Shown here piece after piece: positions 7,932 through 17,181 of a DNA stretch of 26,500 nt. Made by a program: the position numbers and the translations under genes. The notes under the pieces are model-generated. The model made no database searches. It had not been told where the DNA came from and saw only the letters and a program-made list of their open reading frames with translations. Numbering within the stretch: position 1 is the first letter of the stretch; each line of letters opens with the position of its first letter. The stretch covers positions 1 through 26,500 of the forward strand of contig URGH01000033.1 of assembly GCA_900547305.1 (NCBI GenBank), read 5' to 3'. Source of the DNA: an uncultured Oscillospiraceae bacterium. GTDB lineage: Bacteria; Bacillota; Clostridia; Oscillospirales; Acutalibacteraceae.

Positions 7932-8842
7932 AATTTGTGAAACGGAAAGAATACGGGCTTGCGTCCCGTCTTAAAAAGAGCGCGGTGAGCTATGCTATGA
8001 TGGCTCCGTATATGATCGTATTCATTTTACTTACGGTAATTCCGGTTATTGCGGCAATATGCCTTTCGTTCACCTATTTCAATATGCTTGAGTCGCCTAA
8101 ATTTACAGGCTTCCTGAATTACGAGAGGCTGTTTTTGGATGACGAGATTTTCCCGCAGGTTTTAAAAAACACGCTTGTTTTCGCAATTATAACAGGGCCT
8201 CTCAGCTATCTTATTTCATTCGTTTCGGCGTGGCTGATAAATGAAATGGGCAGAGCCGTCAGAACGGTTATGACCTTTTGCTTTTACGCGCCGGCGCTTT
8301 GCGGAAATCTTTACGCCATATGGGCTATGATACTTTCGGGCGACCAATACGGCATAGCCAACAGCGTGCTTATGCAGCTTGGCGTAATTTCCGAGCCGCA
8401 GCAGTGGCTCAGCGACCCAAAAACAATGCTCGGCGCGCTTATAACGGTTCAGCTTTGGGCAAGCTTCGGCGTGGGCTTTCTTACGTTCATAGCCGGCTTT
8501 CAGAGCATGGATAAAAGCCTTGCGGAGGCGGGCGGAATAGACGGTATAAAAAACCGCTGGCAGGAGCTTTGGTACATTACGCTGCCCTCAATGGCGCCGC
8601 AGCTGCTTTTCAGCGCGGTAATGCAGATAGCGGCATGTTTCGGTGTGGGGGCGCTTGTGCAGTCGCTTGCGGGCTTTCCCACAACGCAATACAGCGCGGA
8701 TACGCTGCTTACATATATGCTCGATGTGGGAACGGTTCGTTTTGAAATGGGATATGCGTCGGCTATCGCGGTGTTTCTGTTTGTTATGATGATGTTTACA
8801 AATTTTGTGGTATCGCATATTATCCGACGTATAGGTCGGTAA
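7928..8842 (+). CDS. Carbohydrate ABC transporter permease, MalF-type (importer 1)
   Basis: 304 residues, GTG start at 7928 inside a GTGA overlap with the binding-protein stop, GGAG 8 bases upstream: a translationally coupled start. About six transmembrane segments. The EAA loop that contacts the ATPase is at residues about 200-220 (EAGGIDGIKNRWQELWYITLP region). By family this is the first CUT1 membrane subunit, pairing with the next gene. No ATPase is encoded nearby, as usual for CUT1 systems served by a shared MsmX/MsmK-like ATPase. Confidence 0.93.
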   Translation: MKFVKRKEYGLASRLKKSAVSYAMMAPYMIVFILLTVIPVIAAICLSFTYFNMLESPKFTGFLNYERLFLDDEIFPQVLKNTLVFAIITGPLSYLISFVSAWLINEMGRAVRTVMTFCFYAPALCGNLYAIWAMILSGDQYGIANSVLMQLGVISEPQQWLSDPKTMLGALITVQLWASFGVGFLTFIAGFQSMDKSLAEAGGIDGIKNRWQELWYITLPSMAPQLLFSAVMQIAACFGVGALVQSLAGFPTTQYSADTLLTYMLDVGTVRFEMGYASAIAVFLFVMMMFTNFVVSHIIRRIGR

Positions 8843-8862
8843 CGGGGGAGTGAAAGCATTCA

Positions 8863-9729
8863 GTGAAAAAGCGTTTTCATAAGCGGCTTAACCGTTCATT
8901 CGGCGGCACGGCGGTTATATTCATTTTTCTTTTCGCCGGTGCGTTATTTATGCTTTTGCCTACGATTTATGCGGTGAGCGCGGCATTTAAGCCGCTTGAC
9001 GAAATATATATTTTCCCGCCGCGCCTGTTTGTAAGAAGACCCACGCTTGATAACTTTGTTCAGGTGGGCGTTCTTGCCGATACCTTTTGGGTGCCGCTTT
9101 CAAAGTATGTTTTCAATACGGTGTTTATAAGCGTAACGGCAACCGTTGGTCATTTGGTGCTTTCAAGTATGGCGGCGTATCCGCTTGCGAAGCACAGCTT
9201 TGTGGGCAAAAATCTTTTTTCAAATATTGTCAAATGGTCGTTGCTTTTTACTTCCGCCGCAATGCTTATACCGCAGTATATCGTTATGTCGAGACTCGGT
9301 ATGATAAATACGTACTGGGCGTACATACTGCCCTCGGTTCAATCGGCGCTGGGGCTTTACCTTATGATGAACTTTATGGGGCAGATACCCGAGGCTATGC
9401 TTGAGGCGGCAAGAATAGACGGTGCGGGCGAGCTTAGAATATTTTGGCAGATCGCAATGCCCAACGTTAAACCGGCGTGGCTTACCGTTATGATATTTTC
9501 TTTTCAGACAATATGGAACACCACAGGCGCTACGCAGATGTCGCAGTTGGTGTATGATGAAAAGATAAAAATGGTATCCTCGCTTTTAAGTCAGGTTGTG
9601 GCGGGCGGTACAGCCCGCGCAGGAGCGGGTTCGGCACTTTCGCTCTTACTTATGCTGCCGCCGATAATACTTTTCATAGCGTCGCAATCACGCATAATAG
9701 AAACAATGTCAAGCTCGGGAATGAAATAA
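8863..9729 (+). CDS. Carbohydrate ABC transporter permease, MalG-type (importer 1)
   Basis: 288 residues from a GTG at 8863, with GGGGGAG (8844-8850) upstream. It starts 20 bases after its partner. Multiple membrane helices and the EAA loop at about 181-201 (EAARIDGAGELRIFWQIAMP). The early segment LLPTIYAVSAAFKPLDE is typical of MalG/LacG-type permeases. It should form the membrane heterodimer with the preceding MalF-type protein. Confidence 0.93.
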   Translation: MKKRFHKRLNRSFGGTAVIFIFLFAGALFMLLPTIYAVSAAFKPLDEIYIFPPRLFVRRPTLDNFVQVGVLADTFWVPLSKYVFNTVFISVTATVGHLVLSSMAAYPLAKHSFVGKNLFSNIVKWSLLFTSAAMLIPQYIVMSRLGMINTYWAYILPSVQSALGLYLMMNFMGQIPEAMLEAARIDGAGELRIFWQIAMPNVKPAWLTVMIFSFQTIWNTTGATQMSQLVYDEKIKMVSSLLSQVVAGGTARAGAGSALSLLLMLPPIILFIASQSRIIETMSSSGMK

Positions 9730-9746
9730 AGAGGAGGGGAACTTTC

Positions 9747-11834
9747 TTGAAACGCGTCAAACCGCTGATAATTTTAATAATTGCCGTTTTTATGGGCGTT
9801 TGGACGTCTGTCGGCGTTTTTGCCGACGGCGAGACCTCTTTCAGCTATACCTATGATTCATCGGGTGTTTCGCAGGCTGTTCCCGAGCCGTATAAGGCAT
9901 ATGCGCCGATTTCGGGCAAAAAAAGCTTCGGCGGTGTGCAGCTTAATGACCCTAAGGATATTTATGTTTCGGAAAAGGGCGAAATTTATATTCTTGACAG
10001 CGGCAACAGCCGCATTGCGGTTTTAAACTCAAGCTTTGAGTTTGAAAGAGATATTAGGCTTACAAGAAACGGAAACAGGGTAGACCTCAGCGGTGCGGAG
10101 GGGATTTTTGTTTCCGCGTCCGATAAGATATATGTTGCCGATAAAAGCGGTGCGGCGGTTTATACGGCGGATAACGACGGTAATATCACATCGGTCATTT
10201 CTGCACCGCCTGCCGATAAGGTGGAAAGCGGTTTTGAATTTGCACCGACCCATGTATTGGCAGACAGCGCGGGTGTGGTATATGTAATTTCGGCAAATAC
10301 ATATTCGGGCGCTCTGCAATATGATACTGACGGCAGCTTTTTAGGATTTTTCGGCAGTAACCGGGTTGAAGTGAATTTAAAGGTTATTATGAACCGAATT
10401 TGGCGGCGCATACTTTCAAGCGACGCTGCGGCGGGTTTGCAAAGAAGCGTTCCGGTTTCATTTGTTCAGTTTGATATTGACAGTGAAAATTTTGTGTATA
10501 CCGTAAAATCGGGAACGGGCAGCAGCGGCGGACAGGTAAGGAAAATCAACCCTAACAGTGTGAATATATTGCTTGATGACGAGGGCAACGAGGCGTTTTA
10601 TGGCGATTCGGAAACCTATTTCGACAGTGTTTCAAATCTTGACATAACCACCTCGTTTTCCGATATAGCGGTTGACGGCGAGGGCTATATAACACTGCTT
10701 GATTCAACCCGAAAACGCCTTTTTCAGTATGACGGCAGCACCAATCTGCTTTATGCATTCGGAGGAGCGGGCAACAGAAGGGGCACGTTTGTATCGCCCG
10801 TGGCGATTGATACGCTCGGCGACAAAATAATTGTGCTTGACAGCGGTATAGGCGGACTGCATATTTTTGAACCGACCGATTTCGCGCTTAATGTAAGAGC
10901 GGCGCTTTCGCTTTACAATAAAGGGCTGTATGGGGAATCGGAAGAGCATTGGAAAGCCATATTAAAGCAGGACGCATATTACGAGCTTGCCAATATAGGT
11001 ATGGGAAAAATCCGCGAGCGCACGGGCGATTATGCCGCCGCTATGAAATACTACAAAACAGGCAACAGCCGGCAAAACTACTCGAACGCATTTGCCGCAC
11101 GGCGGGACGAAACAATGCGCCGTGGCTTTGTGTTCTTAGTTATCGGGGTTGCGGCGGTCTTACTCGGTATTGTTGCGGTGCTTACGGTAAGCGAAAGGCG
11201 GGTTATAAACGAATATAACCGCGTATTAAGTGCACGCAGTTATCCGCTTTACTGTCTTAAAAGCCCGTTCAAGGGGTATTCCCTGCTTAAAGAAACAAAG
11301 CAGGGCAGCGGCATATGCGCGGCGGTAATATTATGTGTATTTACGGCGGTAGGCATTATATCCACGCAGCTTACGGCGTTTCACTATAACCCCGACTCGG
11401 GCAGGCAGTTTAATATTTTTGCCGTACTTGCCGAAACTCTCGGAATATTCCTGCTGTTTGTTATATGTAATTGGGCGGTATCCACATTGGCGGACGGCAA
11501 GGGTAAATTCGGTGAAATAATAATATTTACCTCATACGCGCTTATCCCGCTTATTATAACCGAGGTTATGCTTTTGGTTTCATCAAACGTTTTTTCGCTC
11601 AAAGAGCAGGCGTTTTACGGAATAATCAGGTCGGTCGGTCTTATATGGACGGCGGTGCACATTTTTGTTTCCAATAAAGAGGTTCATGAGTACAGCGGCG
11701 GCAAGGCGCTGCTTGTCCTTTTCGGCAGCGTCTTCGGTATGTATCTTTTAATACTTATTATCACCGTGGCGTACAGTATGTTTGCGCAGCTTTTGAGCTT
11801 TATTTCAATGATAATAAGCGAAATAAGGGCGTAG
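9747..11834 (+). CDS. NHL beta-propeller, TPR and Yip1 domain membrane protein
   Basis: 695 residues from a TTG at 9747, supported by GAGGAGGGGA (9731-9740) 6 bases upstream. Signal peptide to about residue 27 (VFA|DG). Residues about 45-378 form an NHL/six-bladed propeller with blades such as LNDPKDIYVSEKGEIYILDS, FSDIAVDGEGYITLLDS and FVSPVAIDTLGDKIIVLDS. Residues about 384-450 are TPR-like helices (GLYGESEEHWKAIL, GDYAAAMKYYKTGN). A membrane helix at about 459-480 is followed by a Yip1-like domain (about 495-690) with roughly five more helices. The propeller and TPR would lie outside the cell. Function is unknown. I recall similar proteins beside DUF5696 proteins and sugar importers in Firmicutes, and a sensing or transporter-assembly role is inference. 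Confidence 0.85.
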   Translation: MKRVKPLIILIIAVFMGVWTSVGVFADGETSFSYTYDSSGVSQAVPEPYKAYAPISGKKSFGGVQLNDPKDIYVSEKGEIYILDSGNSRIAVLNSSFEFERDIRLTRNGNRVDLSGAEGIFVSASDKIYVADKSGAAVYTADNDGNITSVISAPPADKVESGFEFAPTHVLADSAGVVYVISANTYSGALQYDTDGSFLGFFGSNRVEVNLKVIMNRIWRRILSSDAAAGLQRSVPVSFVQFDIDSENFVYTVKSGTGSSGGQVRKINPNSVNILLDDEGNEAFYGDSETYFDSVSNLDITTSFSDIAVDGEGYITLLDSTRKRLFQYDGSTNLLYAFGGAGNRRGTFVSPVAIDTLGDKIIVLDSGIGGLHIFEPTDFALNVRAALSLYNKGLYGESEEHWKAILKQDAYYELANIGMGKIRERTGDYAAAMKYYKTGNSRQNYSNAFAARRDETMRRGFVFLVIGVAAVLLGIVAVLTVSERRVINEYNRVLSARSYPLYCLKSPFKGYSLLKETKQGSGICAAVILCVFTAVGIISTQLTAFHYNPDSGRQFNIFAVLAETLGIFLLFVICNWAVSTLADGKGKFGEIIIFTSYALIPLIITEVMLLVSSNVFSLKEQAFYGIIRSVGLIWTAVHIFVSNKEVHEYSGGKALLVLFGSVFGMYLLILIITVAYSMFAQLLSFISMIISEIRA

Positions 11835-11845
11835 GGGGTGTTTGT

Positions 11846-14107
11846 ATGAAAAGAAAGGTACTTTTAAAAAATATTCTCGGTTTTGCGCTTTCGTTTTGTG
11901 CTGTGGGCGGAATAATTCTTCTTTTATCGGTTGCTTCGCGCTCGAGCGACAGCGGCGGTACGGTTACGGAAAAGCTGACGCAGATTGATTTTTCACCCGA
12001 AAACGATGGGGATATTATCGCGGAAAACGGCCGCTTCAGACTTTCGGTAAGCTCGCTTGACGCGGCGATAACATTGCTTGACAAGAAAAACGACACTCTT
12101 TTTTCAAGCACTCCCGACGGACTCTACGACATTGAGGGACTGAAAACCGCCGCCGTTTCGGAGCTTTCAAGCGTGATTAAAATAAAATACGCCGACCGCG
12201 ACTCCAATATTTCCGAGCAAAACAGTACGTCCGCCGCCGTTAAAAGGAAAACCTTTTCGGTTAAAAGGATAAAAAACGGTGCAAGAATTGAATTTTATTT
12301 TGAAAGCGCGGGCTTTTTAATACCGATTGAGCTTACGGTTAGCGATTACGGCTTTCGTGCGGAAATAATTTCTTCGCAAATAAAGGAAAAGAGCAATCTT
12401 GTAAAGCTTACTTCCGTAACGCTACTGCCGGGATTTTCCGCCGGCGCCGACAGCGACGACGGGTATGTGTTTATTCCCGACGGCTGCGGAGCAATATCCT
12501 CCTTTGGCTATTCGGAGCAAAGGTATTCGGCGAGAATTTACGGCGAGGATTGCGCTGTGGAGCAAAACACAAGAACATTGCCGCAATCAAAGGCTTATCT
12601 TCCCGTGTTCGGAATAAAAAGAAACAACGCCGCATTTTGCGCAATTATTACAAACGCTGCGGCAAGGGCGGTTGTGAATGCCGACGGCAGCACGGCAAAA
12701 AGACCCTATACCACCGTTTGCGCGGAATATGTTTACAGAGAAAATATTCTTGTGAGCGTGAGCCAGAAAACCTTTGAAAATACCCAGGTCAATATGTTTG
12801 AAAGCAAGCCCTGCTCCGCAGAAAAGTTTTCGGTGGAGTACCGCGTTTGCGATTCGGCGGATTATAACGGTATGGCGGCTTCTTACAGAAATTACCTTGC
12901 CGAGGAAGAGGGGCTTAAAGCCCTGAAAGCCAAGGGCGACGCGCTTTTTGTTGATATTATAGGCGGGGCTGTTAAGCAGCAAAGCGTTTTGGGGCTGCCC
13001 GTAAAGCGGGTAATGCCGATTACGGATTTTAAAGCGGCTGAAAAAACGGTAAAGTCTTTAAAGCAGGGCGGTGCGGAGGATTTTTCGGTTAATTACCTTT
13101 ACTGGTATAAAAATGCCGATGAAAGCGGAATTACCGCCGATTTAAAGCCCGAGCGCGCTCTCGGCGGCAAAAGCGGGCTTAACGCTTTTTTAAGCACCGC
13201 CGAAAAGCTCGGCATAAAGGCGTATTTGGGGCTGAATTTTACCGATATGCCTAAGAGCGAACACGGATATTCCAAAAAATCCGCGTCCGCGCAGACGGTG
13301 TGTAAAGAACCCGTAATTGATTACAGGTATAAAATGAGCACTTTTCAAAAAACGGATAAAGCGCCCTTTAAATATCTTTTAAGCCCCGAAAGAATTACGT
13401 CGGCTGCGGCTGCGGCTGCGGCTTGCAAAAGCTTCGGCAGCTTTAATACAGCGGGGTATTCGGTAGGAACGCTCGGGAATAAGATATATTCCGACCTCGG
13501 CGACCGTGCCGTAGACAGAGCGCAAAGCGAGCGGCTGTGGCGAACGGCGCTTAAAGGTCTTTCGGAAAATGAGAAAATAGTAATTCCGAACGCCTGCGCT
13601 TACGGCTTTTCCTCAGCCTATGCCATAACCGATACGCCGCTTTATTCGGGCAGCTATTTGTTTTCACAGTATGAAATTCCGTTTTACGCAATGGCGCTGC
13701 ACGGTTCGGTTTACCTGACATCGCCCGATATTAACGGTCAAAGTGATGAAAACACCGCATTTTTAAAGGCGCTTGAGGCGGGAACGGCGCTTAAATACGC
13801 CTTTGGCTTTGAAAATGCGGGAGAGCTTTCCGATACGCTTGCCGATGAATACTCATATATAGATTTCGGGCTTTGCAAGGCGTCTGCGCTCAGCAAATAT
13901 AAAATTTCGGCGGAGTATCTTGCTGCCGTTTCCGATAAGAAAATGGTCTCGCACAAGCGTTTATCGCCCGATGTTACCGAAACGCTTTTTGAAAACGGTA
14001 TGGGCGTATATGTGAATTACGGCGATGTGCCGTATGAAAACGGCGGTATATCCGTTCCGGCAAAGGGCTTTTCACCTATCGGGTGGAGTCTTAAGGGGGA
14101 GGAATGA
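11846..14107 (+). CDS. DUF5696-like membrane-anchored protein, possible glycoside hydrolase fold
   Basis: 753 residues, ATG at 11846 shortly after GGGGG. An N-terminal hydrophobic segment (about 11-31) without an evident cleavage site or lipobox suggests an uncleaved anchor with the rest outside. Residues about 50-300 look like a beta-supersandwich (GYVFIPDGCGAISSFGY, LPVFGIKRNNAAFCAII). After NGMAASYRNYL (about 350) comes a TIM-barrel-like part with DFSVNYLYWYKNADE, KAYLGLNFTDMP and VIPNACAYGFSSAYAITDTP. This order matches my memory of DUF5696 proteins, which resemble carbohydrate-active enzymes, but catalytic residues cannot be fixed by eye. Its stop overlaps the next permease region. Placed between the propeller protein and importer 2, it may act on the imported glycan at the membrane. 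Confidence 0.65.
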   Translation: MKRKVLLKNILGFALSFCAVGGIILLLSVASRSSDSGGTVTEKLTQIDFSPENDGDIIAENGRFRLSVSSLDAAITLLDKKNDTLFSSTPDGLYDIEGLKTAAVSELSSVIKIKYADRDSNISEQNSTSAAVKRKTFSVKRIKNGARIEFYFESAGFLIPIELTVSDYGFRAEIISSQIKEKSNLVKLTSVTLLPGFSAGADSDDGYVFIPDGCGAISSFGYSEQRYSARIYGEDCAVEQNTRTLPQSKAYLPVFGIKRNNAAFCAIITNAAARAVVNADGSTAKRPYTTVCAEYVYRENILVSVSQKTFENTQVNMFESKPCSAEKFSVEYRVCDSADYNGMAASYRNYLAEEEGLKALKAKGDALFVDIIGGAVKQQSVLGLPVKRVMPITDFKAAEKTVKSLKQGGAEDFSVNYLYWYKNADESGITADLKPERALGGKSGLNAFLSTAEKLGIKAYLGLNFTDMPKSEHGYSKKSASAQTVCKEPVIDYRYKMSTFQKTDKAPFKYLLSPERITSAAAAAAACKSFGSFNTAGYSVGTLGNKIYSDLGDRAVDRAQSERLWRTALKGLSENEKIVIPNACAYGFSSAYAITDTPLYSGSYLFSQYEIPFYAMALHGSVYLTSPDINGQSDENTAFLKALEAGTALKYAFGFENAGELSDTLADEYSYIDFGLCKASALSKYKISAEYLAAVSDKKMVSHKRLSPDVTETLFENGMGVYVNYGDVPYENGGISVPAKGFSPIGWSLKGEE

Positions 14108-14109
14108 TT

Positions 14110-15009
14110 ATGAAAGGCAATAAAGGCGGCGGGCTTGAAAAGCAGAAGGCACGCTGGGCGTGGCTTTTTATAGCTCCGTGGATTGTAGGTATAGCGGTGT
14201 TTTTCGCCGTTCCCATGGCGCAATCGGTTATATATTCCTTTTGTAATCTTACCGTCAGCGGAAACGGCTTTAAAACCGATTTTACCGGGCTTTCCAATTA
14301 TTCCTACCTTTTCACAAAGGATACCTTCTTTCTTCAGTATCTTACGGGGTCTGTGGCGTCGGTCTTTCCGCGCGTGGTTATGATAACGGCGTTCAGCCTG
14401 CTTATAGCCGTGGTTTTAAAGGAAAAATTTGTAGGCAGAAGTCTTGCAAGAACCGTATTTTTCTTTCCCGTTATAATCGCCTCGGGCGTAATAATCAGTA
14501 TATTACAGGATAAGGTTATGATGAGCGGCTCGGGCGTTACGGATATGTCGCCGGGATATATGTTTAAAGCTCCTGATCTGGTGGCGGTTTTTTCGGAGCT
14601 CGGACTGCCCGAGGCAGTTACAAAATCGATTACCGATATTATAAACAGTATGTTTGATTTAACCTGGCAAAGCGGCGTGCAGATATTACTGCTGCTTTCG
14701 GCTATAAACAATATTCCGTCTTCGTTTTACGAGGCGGCGGTAATGGACGGCGCAACCGCCTGGGAAAAGTTTTGGAAAATAACCTTTCCGACCGTTACAC
14801 CCACGCTTTTGGTTTCGGTTATATACACGGTGATAGACGGTTTTACCGATTACGATAATAAGGTAATGCAGCTGCTGCGCAGCTATTACAAAAATAATAA
14901 CTACACGTACAGCGCTACCATAGGGGTAATATACTTTTTCTGTATTCTGCTTATAATCGGTTTGATACAGCTTGTCTCAAAGCGGTTTGTGGTTTATTCG
15001 GGAAATTAA
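14110..15009 (+). CDS. Carbohydrate ABC transporter permease, MalF-type (importer 2)
   Basis: 299 residues from the ATG at 14110. GGGGGAGG (14095-14102) is 7 bases upstream, an ideal distance, whereas the ATG at 14104 (in an ATGA overlap with the previous stop) would be only 1 base away. About six membrane helices and an EAA loop at about 208-228 (EAAVMDGATAWEKFWKITFP). There is an unusually long loop between helices (about 133-183). It pairs with the next gene. Confidence 0.92.
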   Translation: MKGNKGGGLEKQKARWAWLFIAPWIVGIAVFFAVPMAQSVIYSFCNLTVSGNGFKTDFTGLSNYSYLFTKDTFFLQYLTGSVASVFPRVVMITAFSLLIAVVLKEKFVGRSLARTVFFFPVIIASGVIISILQDKVMMSGSGVTDMSPGYMFKAPDLVAVFSELGLPEAVTKSITDIINSMFDLTWQSGVQILLLLSAINNIPSSFYEAAVMDGATAWEKFWKITFPTVTPTLLVSVIYTVIDGFTDYDNKVMQLLRSYYKNNNYTYSATIGVIYFFCILLIIGLIQLVSKRFVVYSGN

Positions 15010-15020
15010 GGGGCGGAAAA

Positions 15021-15935
15021 ATGGATAAGAAAATAATACTTTCAAAAAAACGCTCCGTAAGGCTTGTGAAATCAATTTTGCGCGCCGTGTTTTTGGTGGG
15101 CGTGGGGTTTGTAATGCTTTATCCGGTGCTGTTTATGCTTTCAAACTCCTTCAAATCCGTAAATGATACGCTTGACCCGACAGTTGTATGGATTCCGAGC
15201 GGGTTTAACCTTTTCAGCTTTAAAACGGCGCTTGAGCTGCTGAAATTCGGCGAATCCTTTAAAAACACGCTGCTTATTGTGCTGCCCTGCGTTATTTTTC
15301 AGGTGGTTTCGTGTCTTTTTATCGCTTACGGCTTTGCGCGTTTCAGGTTTAAATTCCGAAATCTGCTGTTCGGGCTTTTGATCTTCAATATCATAGTTCC
15401 TACGGAATCGTATATGATACCGCTCTATGTAAATCTTAAAACAATGGGTCTGCTTGATACCTACGCGCAGTTTTATGTTCAGGCGCTGCTCGGAACGGGT
15501 ATACGCTCGGGACTGTATATATTTATTTTCAGGCAGTATTTTATAAATATGCCCAAGGAGCTTGAGGAAGCGTCGTTTATTGACGGCTGCAACCCGCTTG
15601 AAACCTTCATAAAAATAATGGTGCCCAACGTTTCCGCGGCAATACTTACGGTAACGGTGTTTTCGGTTGTTTGGTATTACAATGATTATTCGCTTACGGG
15701 TATGCTGCTCAATAAAAATTTTCCGCTTTCCATTGCGCTTACCGGCGTTTCAACATCGCTTGGCAATCAACTGCAAAATATGTCGGGACTCACAACAGGC
15801 TCGGATATAAAGCTGCTCAGCGATTCCATACTTTCGGCGGCGTGCCTTATAACCGCGCTGCCGCTGATAGGCTTTTACGCAGTGGTGCAAAAATATTTTA
15901 CAGAGGGAATAGAAAGGACCGGTATTGTAGGATGA
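15021..15935 (+). CDS. Carbohydrate ABC transporter permease, MalG-type (importer 2)
   Basis: 304 residues, ATG at 15021 after GGGGCGGA. N-terminal helix with MLYPVLFMLSNSFKS, several further helices, and the EAA loop at about 183-201 (EASFIDGCNPLETFIKIMVP). It forms the second CUT1 membrane pair with the preceding gene. Its stop shares ATGA with the start of the next gene, so the two are translationally coupled. Confidence 0.92.
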   Translation: MDKKIILSKKRSVRLVKSILRAVFLVGVGFVMLYPVLFMLSNSFKSVNDTLDPTVVWIPSGFNLFSFKTALELLKFGESFKNTLLIVLPCVIFQVVSCLFIAYGFARFRFKFRNLLFGLLIFNIIVPTESYMIPLYVNLKTMGLLDTYAQFYVQALLGTGIRSGLYIFIFRQYFINMPKELEEASFIDGCNPLETFIKIMVPNVSAAILTVTVFSVVWYYNDYSLTGMLLNKNFPLSIALTGVSTSLGNQLQNMSGLTTGSDIKLLSDSILSAACLITALPLIGFYAVVQKYFTEGIERTGIVG

Positions 15936-17176
15936 AAACAGGTATACGTTTAACGGCAGCCGTGCTGATATCGCTTTTTGTAATATCCGCGGCGGGCTGT
16001 GCAAATGAAAAAAGCCTTTCTTCTGAAACGAGTGGGCATACAGACAGCTCTCAAACGCCGCCCGCGGCAGCCGATATTTTGAAAAAAGCAACGCTTAGCC
16101 GCGAGGAGCAAATATCGCTTTACAAGGAAATAGTTGAAGGGGAGACCGCGTGGCTTGCGTCGCTTCAGCTTGATAACGGAGCTTTACCCATGACATATGC
16201 GGCGGACGGAAAGCTGACGCTTAACCCCTATTTTTCCGATTTTGCGGCGCTTGCAATGCTTGAAAGCGATAAATACATCGGTCAGGTTAAAAAATATGCC
16301 GACTGGCACTTTTCGCACCTTAATACCGCCGATACGGATTATAACGGGCTTGACGGCACCGTTTACGATTACACGGCGGAGGTATCGGGCGGAAAGGTGA
16401 AGCGGGAAACGGTAAACACCGATAACGGCAAAAAGCATTACGATTCGGTTGATTCCTATGCGGCAACCTTTCTTTGCGTGCTGGAAAAATACCTGCATAA
16501 AAGCGGAGACGCCGAATACATAAAGCAAAACGGCGCAGATATTGACCGCGTGACCGCCGCGCTTTTGGCAACCTTTGAGGGAGAGCTTACAACAACAAAG
16601 CCCGATTATAAAATACAGTATCTTATGGATAACTGTGAGGTTTACGAGGGGCTTGCGGCTGCGGAAAAGCTTTATAAAAGCGTTTTTGCGGATAAAAAGG
16701 AGCTTATAGGTAAAATAACGGCGGCAAAGGAAAAGGTATCGAACGGGATAGAAAATCTGCTTTGGAATAAAAAAGGCTATTACGAAACGGCAATATCCCC
16801 CGACGGTACGGTTGCCTATAAATTTGCGTGGAGCGATTTTTACCCCTGCGCCACATCTCAGCTGTTTATGATTTCAAGCGGACTTCTAAAGCCCGAAAGC
16901 GAGAGGGCGCGGAGGCTGTATAAAAGCTTTAACGATAATTTTTCCACAGGCGAAAAGAAAAGCAGCTGGGAAAAAATAAGTCTGCCTGACAGCTTTTTTT
17001 GGGGCTCGGTCGTTTATGCCGCCGCAATTATGGGCGACGAGGGCAGGGTGGAAAGCTATATGCGGCTTTATACAAAAGCAATGAAAAATCACGCTTACCC
17101 GCTTTATAACGCGGACGCGGGCAGAGTATGCCTTGCGGCTGCGGTTATGATAGAAAAGCTTTCACAGAAAGGATGA
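15932..17176 (+). CDS. Lipoprotein with (alpha/alpha)6-barrel glycosidase-like domain
   Basis: 414 residues from the ATG at 15932, which overlaps the permease stop (ATGA). The open frame extends upstream but the signal peptide starts here. Lipobox SAAGC puts the lipid cysteine at 23, so it is probably tethered outside the membrane. Residues about 55-410 are an all-helical repeat protein like six-hairpin glycosidases: NPYFSDFAALAML (98-110), WHFSHLN, YDSVDSYAATFL (170-181), MDNCEVY (232-238), DFYPCATSQLF (302-312). The same motifs recur in the C-terminal part of the esterase fusion at 21041-23932. Acidic candidates are D171, D174, D233 and E236. I cannot name the exact GH family. It probably trims glycan next to importer 2. 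A non-hydrolytic role is possible. Confidence 0.78.
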   Translation: MKTGIRLTAAVLISLFVISAAGCANEKSLSSETSGHTDSSQTPPAAADILKKATLSREEQISLYKEIVEGETAWLASLQLDNGALPMTYAADGKLTLNPYFSDFAALAMLESDKYIGQVKKYADWHFSHLNTADTDYNGLDGTVYDYTAEVSGGKVKRETVNTDNGKKHYDSVDSYAATFLCVLEKYLHKSGDAEYIKQNGADIDRVTAALLATFEGELTTTKPDYKIQYLMDNCEVYEGLAAAEKLYKSVFADKKELIGKITAAKEKVSNGIENLLWNKKGYYETAISPDGTVAYKFAWSDFYPCATSQLFMISSGLLKPESERARRLYKSFNDNFSTGEKKSSWEKISLPDSFFWGSVVYAAAIMGDEGRVESYMRLYTKAMKNHAYPLYNADAGRVCLAAAVMIEKLSQKG

Positions 17177-17181
17177 TTACA

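Noticed and set aside
13397..13426. GGCTGC-type short tandem repeat
   Set aside because: It encodes a run of alanines within the DUF5696-like protein in frame. It is a simple codon repeat with no sign of a regulatory or mobile role.
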